Shown here: positions 8,517-17,436 of the stretch, in pieces
Layout: each line of letters starts with the position of its first letter
Position numbering within the stretch: the stretch's first letter is position 1
DNA from: an uncultured Clostridia bacterium
Lineage (GTDB): Bacteria > Bacillota > Clostridia > Oscillospirales > Ruminococcaceae
Reading direction: 5' to 3'
NCBI GenBank assembly: GCA_947624745.1
Contig: CANQLR010000003.1
Coordinates: 43,415 to 107,414 of the forward strand
DNA: 64,000 nt
Made by a program: the position numbers and the translations under genes
Notes under the pieces: model-generated
The model's database searches: none
Seen by the model: the letters and a program-made list of their open reading frames with translations, nothing else
What the model was told of the DNA's origin: nothing

Positions 8517-9662
8517 ATGGCAGACAGCAAAAGAGATTATTACGAAGTCTTAGGCGTGCAAAAGGGCTGTTCCGACGAGGAGCTCAAAAAGGGCTACCGC
8601 GCGATGGTCAAAAAATACCACCCCGACCTTCACCCCGACGACAAGGACGCCGAGGCGAAGATGAAGGAGGTCAACGAGGCCTACGACGTTCTTTCCGACA
8701 AGGATAAGCGCGCAAGATACGACCAGTTCGGCTTTGCCGGGGTCGACCCGTCTTACGGCGGAGGCGCGGGCGGCGGGTTCTCGGGCGGCGCCTATTCCGG
8801 CGATTTCGGCGGCTTCGGCGATATCGGCGACATCTTTGAAAGCTTCTTCGGAGGCTTCGGCGGAGGCGGGTCGCGCTCGAACCCCAACGCCCCCCGAAAG
8901 GGCGCCGACGTCAAGACATCGGTGCAGATCTCGTTCATGGACGCCTGCAAGGGCACCGGCGTCGACATAAGGGTGAACCGGCTCGAACGCTGCTCGGTAT
9001 GCGGCGGCACCGGCTCGAAAAACGGCGCGGCGGCAACCGTCTGCCCCGATTGCAGAGGCTCGGGACAGGTAAGGGTCAGCCAGCGCACCCCGCTCGGCGT
9101 TTTCCAGACCACCAAGACCTGCGACCGCTGCGGAGGCAAGGGGAAGATCATCAAGGACCCCTGCCAGTCCTGCTCGGGCACGGGCATGGCGAGGAGGGTG
9201 CTCCAGAAAAACGTCTCGATACCGCAGGGCATCGACGACGGACAGTCGCTCCGCATCACCGGCGAGGGGGACTGCGGCGTAAACGGCGGCCCGAACGGAG
9301 ACCTCATTATCCGCGTTTCGGTGAAGCCGGACGACCTGTTTGAGCGGGAGGGCTTCGACATCTACTCCGAGGTGCCCATCTCGTATATGCAGGCAGCGCT
9401 CGGCGACGATATAACCGTCCCGACCATCGACGGGACCACGAAATACAGGATCCCGGCGGGGACCCAGAACGGCGACAGCTTCGTGCTTCGCGGTCAGGGC
9501 GTGCCGAGGCTCTACCGCACCGGGCGGGGAGACCACCACGTCTCGATAAAGGTAGTGGTGCCGAAAAACCTCACGAAAAAGCAGGCAGACCTGCTCAAGG
9601 CGTTCAACGACTCGCTGAACGAGCGGAACGATTCGGGCAGAAAGAGCTCATGGTTCAAATAA
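8517..9662 (+). CDS. dnaJ: Chaperone DnaJ (Hsp40)
   Basis: A 381-residue co-chaperone that stimulates the DnaK ATPase and presents unfolded clients. The J domain (1-70) has the HPD loop within KYHPDLHPDD; a Gly/Phe-rich linker (about 75-125) follows; four zinc motifs are present (CSVCGGTG, CPDCRGSG, CDRCGGKG, CQSCSGTG); the C-terminal substrate-binding domains end near 370. Last gene of the heat-shock operon. Confidence 0.97.
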   Translation: MADSKRDYYEVLGVQKGCSDEELKKGYRAMVKKYHPDLHPDDKDAEAKMKEVNEAYDVLSDKDKRARYDQFGFAGVDPSYGGGAGGGFSGGAYSGDFGGFGDIGDIFESFFGGFGGGGSRSNPNAPRKGADVKTSVQISFMDACKGTGVDIRVNRLERCSVCGGTGSKNGAAATVCPDCRGSGQVRVSQRTPLGVFQTTKTCDRCGGKGKIIKDPCQSCSGTGMARRVLQKNVSIPQGIDDGQSLRITGEGDCGVNGGPNGDLIIRVSVKPDDLFEREGFDIYSEVPISYMQAALGDDITVPTIDGTTKYRIPAGTQNGDSFVLRGQGVPRLYRTGRGDHHVSIKVVVPKNLTKKQADLLKAFNDSLNERNDSGRKSSWFK

Positions 9663-9665
9663 AAT

Positions 9666-9695
9666 ATGCGGGATCCCATGCGGACCCCGCATTTT
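9666..9695 (+). terminator. Terminator after dnaJ
   Basis: Stem ATGCGGG/CCCGCAT followed by TTTT; modest T-run. The next gene starts 13 bp later, so some read-through is likely. Confidence 0.6.
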
Positions 9696-9708
9696 AAGGA
9701 GACGAGAT

Positions 9709-10383
9709 ATGGCACTCTGGATACTTCACCTTCAGATAGCGGATATCATACTTAAGCGCTTTCCCGGATTACGCGGGCGCGAGTTTTCCTACGGCAGCGT
9801 CGCCCCCGATTCGGGCGTTCGGGTCGAGGGAAACTACGTTTTTTCGCCGACGAAGGACGTCTCGCACTTTCAGTATAAAGACCCCGCGACGGGGCACAGC
9901 CTATCGGGAGACGGGCGGTATCTTTCGGAGTATCTTTCCCCCGAAAAGGCCGCGGGATACACCCCCGAGGAGCTGAGCTTTCACCTCGGATATTACACCC
10001 ACCTTCTTTCCGACCGCCACTGGTCGACCGAGGTGGTGCTCCCGATAATCGGAGGTGACTATGAGCTTTACTCCCGCGACAAGGCGGCCTATGCCGCGCG
10101 GTTCAAGGCGGATTTCTTCGCGGTCGACTGCCTGTACCTCCGCGAGCGCGGCGAGCCCGAGGCGTTTAAGCTGATAAAAGAAAACGCGCCCTTCAAAAAC
10201 CGCTTTCTCGGGTTCTTCCCCGAGGACGCTTTTGAAAAGGCGCGTGTGAAAATTATTGATACATACTCGCATTTTGAGAGCGAGCCTTTGCCCTCGGGAG
10301 TCTACATGAGCCCCGAGCGGGCGGACGGATATGTGAGCCGCATGGCGGACGAGGCCGCAAAGACGATCGCGACATTCATCTGA
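9709..10383 (+). CDS. Zinc-dependent phospholipase C-like hydrolase
   Basis: A 224-residue protein without signal peptide. His residues near the N-terminus (WILHLQIAD), GSVAPDSG, VSHFQYKD and the helix LGYYTHLLSDRHW fit the metal-binding pattern of the zinc-dependent phospholipase C / S1-P1 nuclease superfamily. Such cytoplasmic members are widespread in Clostridia and their substrate is unknown, so only the fold and metal dependence are proposed. AAGGAG lies 8 bases before ATG. It has no promoter of its own that I could see and probably depends on read-through past dnaJ. Its 3' end overlaps a convergent small gene by 8 bp. Confidence 0.65.
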   Translation: MALWILHLQIADIILKRFPGLRGREFSYGSVAPDSGVRVEGNYVFSPTKDVSHFQYKDPATGHSLSGDGRYLSEYLSPEKAAGYTPEELSFHLGYYTHLLSDRHWSTEVVLPIIGGDYELYSRDKAAYAARFKADFFAVDCLYLRERGEPEAFKLIKENAPFKNRFLGFFPEDAFEKARVKIIDTYSHFESEPLPSGVYMSPERADGYVSRMADEAAKTIATFI

Positions 10384-10579
10384 ACAGGGCGCAGACGCCC
10401 GATTCGCGGAAATAGCGAATTTTGGCCTCTATAGCCTCTTTGGAAACGCCCAGATAATCCGCGAGGCAGCCTATGCACAAAAACTCGTCGGCCGTCCTTA
10501 AAACGAGCTTTTTATATATCGCGACGTCGTCCTGTCCGAGGGGCGCGCCGCACTTTTTGCAGGTCGCAAAATTAGACAT
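10376..10579 (-). CDS. Small zinc-ribbon protein
   Basis: A 67-residue protein with two cysteine pairs (CKKCGAPLG and CIGCLADYL) about 25 residues apart, as in a small zinc ribbon, then a helical, basic C-terminus with a possible helix-turn-helix (LADYLGVSKEAIEAKI). It starts a few bases after the alpha-galactosidase stop on the same strand and is probably cotranscribed with it. The ribosome site is weak. Function unknown. Confidence 0.6.
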   Translation of the reverse strand: MSNFATCKKCGAPLGQDDVAIYKKLVLRTADEFLCIGCLADYLGVSKEAIEAKIRYFRESGVCALFR

Positions 10580-10583
10580 ATTC

Positions 10584-11771
10584 TCATTTGTTGAGATCCA
10601 CGCCCTGCGCGTCGGTCTTTACGAGTTTTACCCTGAACATCTCGCAGGAATGCGGCTTAAGGTCGGTGCAGTAGCGCTCCTTGAAGGTGCCGACGACCTT
10701 GTGCTCCCAGACGTCGTAAAATTCGAGAGCATAGCCCGAGTTGTAGGGCAGTCCCATATCCCAGAAGTTGAAGCTGAACTGTGCCGGGTGCTCGCCGTCC
10801 ATGAAGTTGACGAGGAGTATCGCGTAGTCGCCGTTTTCAAGCGGCTTCACAAGCCCCTTGCAGCTTTCGTTGCACCAGTGGTCTATCTCGATGGGTCCGC
10901 GGCCCTCGACGTCCTGATTTATCGCGATGACGTCCTTGTTGGTGAGGATATTCTTGGTCGCCTCGCTCATGTTTCTGATGTCGCAGCCGATCATCAGGGG
11001 GGAATTCATCATCGCCCAGAGCGAGAAGTGGGTCTTATATTCGTCGTCGGTGCAGCCGAAGCCTCCCTCGGCTATCCAGCTGTTGTCCGATTTGCCCCTC
11101 ATGCCGACAACGAGCATATCGAGGTCGTTCCAGCAGTATACGCCCGACTGCGACTGCCTCATATTCATCTGCGAGAGCGCGAGGTTCTTGACCGAATTCC
11201 AGCTGTCCTGAATGTCTCCGGTCGAGCGGAACATCTGCGCGCCGGTGTTTCTTATCCAGTCGTGAACGCCGTCGTTGCCCCAGTTGCAGGCGGAAAACAG
11301 TATGTCCCTGCCGCAGTTGCGGAGCGCCATCGACATCCTGCGGTAAAGAAGCTCGCCGGGGATTCCCTTCGGCTTGAAGCAGTAATCGTACTTAAGATAG
11401 TCCACTCCCCACTCGGCGAAGGTCGCCGCGTCGACAAACTCATGCTCGAACGAGCCGGGGTAGTTGGCGCAGGTGTGCGTTCCCGAGCAGGAATAGATAC
11501 CGAATTTGAGCCCCTTCGAGTGCACATAGTCCGCGACGGCCTTTATCCCGTTCGGGAATTTTTCCGGGTCGGGCACCAGCCTTCCGTTTCCGTCGCGCTC
11601 CTTAAGACTCCAGCAGTCGTCGATGACGACGTATTCGTAGCCGGCGTCCTTAAGCCCCGTCTCGACCATGGCGTCGGCGGCGCCCTTGATGAGCTTCTCG
11701 TCGATGTTCCAGCTGAACGTGTTCCACGAGTTCCAGCCCATCGGCGGTGTTTTTCCGAGTTCCTTCGGCAT
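10584..11771 (-). CDS. Alpha-galactosidase, glycoside hydrolase family 27
   Basis: A 395-residue enzyme that removes terminal alpha-1,6-galactose from raffinose-type sugars or galactomannan fragments. The family opening TPPMGWNSWN is at residues 8-17; D129 in YLKYDY is the expected nucleophile and D186 in RSTGDIQDSW the expected acid/base. A Greek-key C-terminal domain starts near residue 300. There is no signal peptide, so it acts on imported oligosaccharides. It has its own promoter and is followed by the small zinc-ribbon gene. Confidence 0.92.
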   Translation of the reverse strand: MPKELGKTPPMGWNSWNTFSWNIDEKLIKGAADAMVETGLKDAGYEYVVIDDCWSLKERDGNGRLVPDPEKFPNGIKAVADYVHSKGLKFGIYSCSGTHTCANYPGSFEHEFVDAATFAEWGVDYLKYDYCFKPKGIPGELLYRRMSMALRNCGRDILFSACNWGNDGVHDWIRNTGAQMFRSTGDIQDSWNSVKNLALSQMNMRQSQSGVYCWNDLDMLVVGMRGKSDNSWIAEGGFGCTDDEYKTHFSLWAMMNSPLMIGCDIRNMSEATKNILTNKDVIAINQDVEGRGPIEIDHWCNESCKGLVKPLENGDYAILLVNFMDGEHPAQFSFNFWDMGLPYNSGYALEFYDVWEHKVVGTFKERYCTDLKPHSCEMFRVKLVKTDAQGVDLNK

Positions 11772-11821
11772 AATATATTTCCTCCTTTGTTTCGGCTTTT
11801 TCGCCGTTTTCTTCCGGGGAT

Positions 11822-11851
11822 ATTATAAAGCATTCGCGGCGTTTTTGTCAA
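11822..11851 (-). promoter_or_regulatory. Promoter of the alpha-galactosidase gene
   Basis: On the minus strand, TTGACA (11851-11846), 18-bp spacer, TATAAT (11827-11822). Confidence 0.75.
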
Positions 11852-11930
11852 TAGTTTTCCGGGCAAAAAATCAAACTTTTTATTTCTTTTAATATACAGA
11901 GAAAATTCACTTTGCTTTCACACTCAAGCC

Positions 11931-11959
11931 TTGCAATTCGTCGGGGCATATGTTATAAT
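11931..11959 (+). promoter_or_regulatory. Promoter of the ABC exporter gene
   Basis: TTGCAA (11931-11936), 17-bp spacer, TATAAT (11954-11959). Confidence 0.8.
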
Positions 11960-12009
11960 ATACAAGAATACGCACATAATTTTATACAAATCACCTAAGG
12001 AGGCAGTAA

Positions 12010-14955
12010 ATGCTCAGGCTTGAAAATATTGTTAAGGACTATGACGCCGGCGGCGAAAAGGTCCGAGCGCTGAACGGCATTTCGATAGAGTTCCGCCGTT
12101 CGGAATTTGTAGCGATCTTAGGGCAGTCGGGCTGCGGAAAGACCACGCTTTTAAACATCATCGGCGGGCTCGACCAGTATACCTCGGGCGATCTTTCGAT
12201 AAACCGCCGCTCGACCAAAAAATTCCGCGACTCGGATTGGGACAGCTACCGCAACCACTCGATAGGCTTTGTTTTCCAGAGCTATAACCTGATACCCCAC
12301 CAGACGGTGCTCGCGAACGTCGAGCTCGCCCTGACCCTTTCGGGCGTAGGCAAGGCCGAGCGCAGGCGCCGCGCCAAGGAGGCTCTTGAAAAGGTCGGCC
12401 TCGGGGATCAGCTGAAAAAGAAGCCGAACCAGATGTCCGGCGGACAGATGCAGCGCGTCGCCATCGCAAGGGCTTTGGTGAATGACCCCGAGATACTTTT
12501 GGCAGACGAGCCGACCGGCGCGCTCGACAGCCAGACCTCGGTCCAGATAATGGAGATACTTAAGGAGATATCGAAGGATAAGCTCATCATCATGGTCACC
12601 CACAACCCCGAGCTTGCCGAAAAATACGCCTCGCGGACCGTAAGGCTCCTTGACGGCGAGATCCAGAGCGACTCGGACCCGTATGACAGCAGCGCCGAGC
12701 AAACGAGCCATACCGACGAGATACAGCGCCCCGAAAAGTCGAAAAAGACCTCGATGTCCTTTATCACGGCGCTCTCGCTCTCTTTAAATAACCTCATGAC
12801 CAAAAAGACGAGGACGATCCTGACCGCGTTTGCGGGCTCTATCGGCATAATCGGCATCGCGCTGATACTCTCCGTCTCGACCGGCGTGCAGAATTACATC
12901 GACCGCGTTCAGGAGGACACCCTTTCGAGCTATCCCATCACGATAAACGCGCAGGAGGTCGACATGACCCAGCTCATGACCTCGCTCCGCGACACCGCGA
13001 ACGGCAGCGCCGAGGCGGGACACGAGCTCGACAAGGTATACGAGTCGAAGATAATGTATGAGATGATGAACTCGATGAACTCGATGGAGACGCAGGAAAA
13101 CAACCTCGTCAAATTCAAGGAGCACATCGAGGGCACCGACGGCATAAAGCAGTATTCCTCGGCGATAAGCTACGTCTACGACGCGCCGATGAACGTCTAC
13201 GTTAAAAACACCGAGGGAAAGATAGTCAAATCGGATATACTCGATCTGATGAGCGGGATATATTCGATGATGGGGTTTGAGACCTCGAGCTCAACCCTGT
13301 CGAATTTCATGCAGATAAACGCATGGCAGGAGATGATCGAGGGCATCGACGGCGAGACGGTCAACGAGCTTTTGAAGGAGCAGAACGACCTCGTCGCGGG
13401 GCGCTGGCCCGAAAACTACGACGAAGTGGTCGTCGTGATAAGCGAGAGAAACGAGCTCTCGGACATGATGCTCTACGCCCTCGGGCTTAAGACCATGGAC
13501 GACATTCAGGACGCCATGAAGGCCGCCGCGAATCAGGAGAAGGTCGACACCTCCGAATTCGGCAGCTGGAGCTATGACGATATAATGAACCTTGATTTCC
13601 GCGTGATCTTAGACTGCGACAAATACCAGAAGTCGGGCGACGCTTACACCGACGTTTCCGAGACCGAGACGGGGCTCGAATACCTCTACGACTCGGAAAA
13701 CGCGATAAGGCTTAAGGTGGTCGGCATAGTAAAGCCGAGCGAAAACGCCGTTGCAAACTTCCTCACAGGGGCCGTGTGCTATCCCGCTTCTCTCACCAGG
13801 GAGATAATTAAGAGGACTAACGAAAGCGGGATAGTCGCGGCACAGCTTGACGACCCCGAGACCGACGTCATCACCGGGCTGAAGTTCAAGGTCGACGGCG
13901 AGGAGCCGGACGAGGCCGAGACCAAGGCCGCGGTGGACGAATGGCTCTCGGCGCAGAGCGTTCAGGAAAAGGCGCTCATATACACCGAGCTCGCCTCGAT
14001 ACCCTCCCGCGAATACATAGACTCCACCGTTTCGCAGTACCGCGCGACGATGGACGAGGCGACCGTAAACGGCATGCTCGCGCAGGCATTCGTCTCGCAG
14101 ACCGGAATGGACGAGGCGGCGGTGCTCGACTACATCAACAACATGGACGCCGAGACCCGCGAGGGATATGTCACGCAGGTGCTGGAGGCCACGGTCACGC
14201 AGCAGTACGCCGAGGGCGTTCAGGCGCAGATGGGCGCGATGAGCGCCGAGCAGACCGCGGCAATGCTCGACGCGGCGGACATGACCGCCGAGCAGTACGC
14301 CTACGTTTTCGAGAACCACCTTCCCTCGACCCGCTCCGACTCGACCTATGACGAAAACATTAAGCTTTTGGGCGTGACGGATCTCGACTCGCCGAGAGCG
14401 GTATACATCTACGCCTCGACGTTTGAAAACAAGGACCTCATCGCCGACGAGATCGAAGCCTACAACGAGGCGGGCGACGAGGCCGATCAGATCGTTTACA
14501 CCGACTATGTGAAGCTTCTCATGAGCTCGGTCACGACGATAATCTCGGCGATAAGCTACGTTCTTATTGCCTTCGTCGCGATATCGTTGGTCGTCAGCTC
14601 GATAATGATAGGCATTATCACCTACATCTCCGTCCTTGAGCGCACCAAGGAGATAGGCATTCTCCGCTCGGTCGGCGCCTCGAAAAAGGACGTCTCAAGG
14701 GTGTTCAACGCCGAAACGCTCATCGTCGGGTTTGTCGCGGGCGCGCTCGGCATCGGGATAACGCTTCTTCTGATACTCCCGATAAACATCGTGCTGCACT
14801 CGCTCACCGGGATCGACAATCTCTCGGCGGCGCTTCCCATCGGAGGAGCCGTGGCGCTCGTTCTCATCAGCATGATACTCACGCTGGTGGCGGGGCTTAT
14901 CCCCTCCGGCATCGCCGCGAAGAAGGACCCTGTGGTAGCCCTCAGAACGGAATAA
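12010..14955 (+). CDS. ABC transporter, fused ATPase and FtsX/MacB-type permease
   Basis: A 981-residue fusion. Residues 1-225 are an ATPase: Walker A GQSGCGKTT (38-46), signature MSGGQMQRVAIARAL, Walker B ILLADEPTGALD, H-loop MVTHN. A linker leads to a first membrane helix near residue 265-290, then a very large extracytoplasmic region (about 290-840), then three C-terminal helices with the FtsX motif ERTKEIGILRSVGASKKDV. This is the mechanotransmission class (MacB/LolCDE/FtsX), which moves or releases lipoproteins, peptides or toxins at the outer face of the membrane. Cargo is not predictable; no partner gene is adjacent. AAGGAGG precedes ATG. Confidence 0.9.
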   Translation: MLRLENIVKDYDAGGEKVRALNGISIEFRRSEFVAILGQSGCGKTTLLNIIGGLDQYTSGDLSINRRSTKKFRDSDWDSYRNHSIGFVFQSYNLIPHQTVLANVELALTLSGVGKAERRRRAKEALEKVGLGDQLKKKPNQMSGGQMQRVAIARALVNDPEILLADEPTGALDSQTSVQIMEILKEISKDKLIIMVTHNPELAEKYASRTVRLLDGEIQSDSDPYDSSAEQTSHTDEIQRPEKSKKTSMSFITALSLSLNNLMTKKTRTILTAFAGSIGIIGIALILSVSTGVQNYIDRVQEDTLSSYPITINAQEVDMTQLMTSLRDTANGSAEAGHELDKVYESKIMYEMMNSMNSMETQENNLVKFKEHIEGTDGIKQYSSAISYVYDAPMNVYVKNTEGKIVKSDILDLMSGIYSMMGFETSSSTLSNFMQINAWQEMIEGIDGETVNELLKEQNDLVAGRWPENYDEVVVVISERNELSDMMLYALGLKTMDDIQDAMKAAANQEKVDTSEFGSWSYDDIMNLDFRVILDCDKYQKSGDAYTDVSETETGLEYLYDSENAIRLKVVGIVKPSENAVANFLTGAVCYPASLTREIIKRTNESGIVAAQLDDPETDVITGLKFKVDGEEPDEAETKAAVDEWLSAQSVQEKALIYTELASIPSREYIDSTVSQYRATMDEATVNGMLAQAFVSQTGMDEAAVLDYINNMDAETREGYVTQVLEATVTQQYAEGVQAQMGAMSAEQTAAMLDAADMTAEQYAYVFENHLPSTRSDSTYDENIKLLGVTDLDSPRAVYIYASTFENKDLIADEIEAYNEAGDEADQIVYTDYVKLLMSSVTTIISAISYVLIAFVAISLVVSSIMIGIITYISVLERTKEIGILRSVGASKKDVSRVFNAETLIVGFVAGALGIGITLLLILPINIVLHSLTGIDNLSAALPIGGAVALVLISMILTLVAGLIPSGIAAKKDPVVALRTE

Positions 14956-14958
14956 AAA

Positions 14959-14990
14959 AACTCCCCCGCAGTTATGACTACGGGGGTTTT
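14959..14990 (+). terminator. Terminator after the ABC exporter
   Basis: CCCCCG/CGGGGG stem followed by TTTT; the dtd ribosome site begins just after it, so dtd may be transcribed by partial read-through. Confidence 0.65.
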
Positions 14991-15002
14991 CAGGGAGGAA
15001 GC

Positions 15003-15440
15003 ATGAAAGCGGTAATACAGCGGGTCCTTCGCGCAAGGGTCGACGTCGGCGGCGAGACGGTCGGCGAGATAAAAAACGGGCTGATGATACTTTTGGGGGT
15101 CGGAAAGGGCGACAGCGAGGCTGCCTGCCGAACGCTCGCGGAAAAAATAGTCAAGCTGCGCATTTTTTCGGACGAAAACGGCAAGACGAACCTATCAATT
15201 AAGGACGTCGGCGGTGAGATCTTGGCGGTGTCGCAGTTCACGCTTTTTGCCGACTGCTCCCACGGGAACCGCCCGAGCTTTTTCGAGGCCGCCCCGCCGG
15301 ATATCGCAAACGCCCTTTACGAGCGCTTCTGCGACGAGCTTTCCGCCCTCGGCCATATGCCGCAAAAAGGGGTCTTCGGCGCGGACATGAAGATAGATAT
15401 GCTCTGCGACGGGCCGTTTACCGTGAATTTGGAGGTGTAA
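15003..15440 (+). CDS. dtd: D-aminoacyl-tRNA deacylase
   Basis: A 145-residue proofreading enzyme that releases D-amino acids (and mischarged glycine) from tRNA. The family motif SQFTLFAD is intact. The C-terminal GP motif reads DGPFTVNLEV where most members have NGPVT; the cis Gly-Pro needed for chiral selection is kept. GGGAGGA lies just before ATG. The start of the next gene is 2 bases after its stop. Confidence 0.93.
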   Translation: MKAVIQRVLRARVDVGGETVGEIKNGLMILLGVGKGDSEAACRTLAEKIVKLRIFSDENGKTNLSIKDVGGEILAVSQFTLFADCSHGNRPSFFEAAPPDIANALYERFCDELSALGHMPQKGVFGADMKIDMLCDGPFTVNLEV

Positions 15441-15441
15441 A

Positions 15442-15780
15442 ATGAACATACAGATCTATTCTCGCGCGAAGTGCTTCGACTCGAAAAAGGCGGAGCGCTG
15501 GTTCAAGGAGCGCGGGATAAAATTCCAGCTTATCGACCTCGATCAAAAGGGCTTGAGCCCCCGCGAGCTCGACAGCGTAATCGCGGCGGTGGGGCTCGAA
15601 AGCCTCATCGACCCGAAGTCCAAATCCCCCGAGGCCGCGCTGATGGGGTATCTCGGGAGCGATGAACAGAAAAAGGAGAAGCTTATAGACGACCCGCGGC
15701 TTTTGCGCTCCCCCATCGTGCGAAACGGCAGGCTCGCGACCGTAGGATATTGCCCCGAGATCTGGAAGGGCTGGGAATAA
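15442..15780 (+). CDS. Spx/ArsC-family thioredoxin-fold protein
   Basis: A 112-residue ArsC-like protein. The N-terminal AKCFDSKKAERW has the single catalytic-type cysteine in a CxxS pattern, and the C-terminal SPIVRNGRLATVGY segment contains the usual Arg. True Spx regulators normally have CxxC and about 130 residues, so a YffB-like reductase or a regulator without redox switch are both possible. Its ribosome site (GGAGGTG) lies inside the end of dtd, so the two are translated together. Confidence 0.75.
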   Translation: MNIQIYSRAKCFDSKKAERWFKERGIKFQLIDLDQKGLSPRELDSVIAAVGLESLIDPKSKSPEAALMGYLGSDEQKKEKLIDDPRLLRSPIVRNGRLATVGYCPEIWKGWE

Positions 15781-15813
15781 CGGCGGCAAAGCTTCAAAAA
15801 CTGCGCCCGCGTT

Positions 15814-17330
<1,517 letters not shown>

Positions 17331-17348
17331 TAAAGTAATAAAATCTTT

Positions 17349-17380
17349 AAGCGGCATGGCGAAAGGCTGTGCCGCTTTTT
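17349..17380 (+). terminator. Terminator after gdhA
   Basis: AAGCGGCA/TGCCGCTT stem and six-T run. Confidence 0.85.
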
Positions 17381-17385
17381 TGCAT

Positions 17386-17420
17386 AAAAACTCCCCGCCG
17401 GGGCTTGCCTCAGCGGGGGG
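17386..17420 (-). terminator. Terminator after the GH94 gene
   Basis: Read on the minus strand: CCCCGC/GCGGGG stem followed by AGTTTTT. Confidence 0.75.
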
Positions 17421-17436
17421 CGATTTTATAGGGTTA

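Noticed and set aside
10473..11828. 451-codon plus-strand frame across the alpha-galactosidase gene
   Set aside because: Mirror of the GH27 gene; its composition is that of an antisense frame and it lacks any recognised motif.
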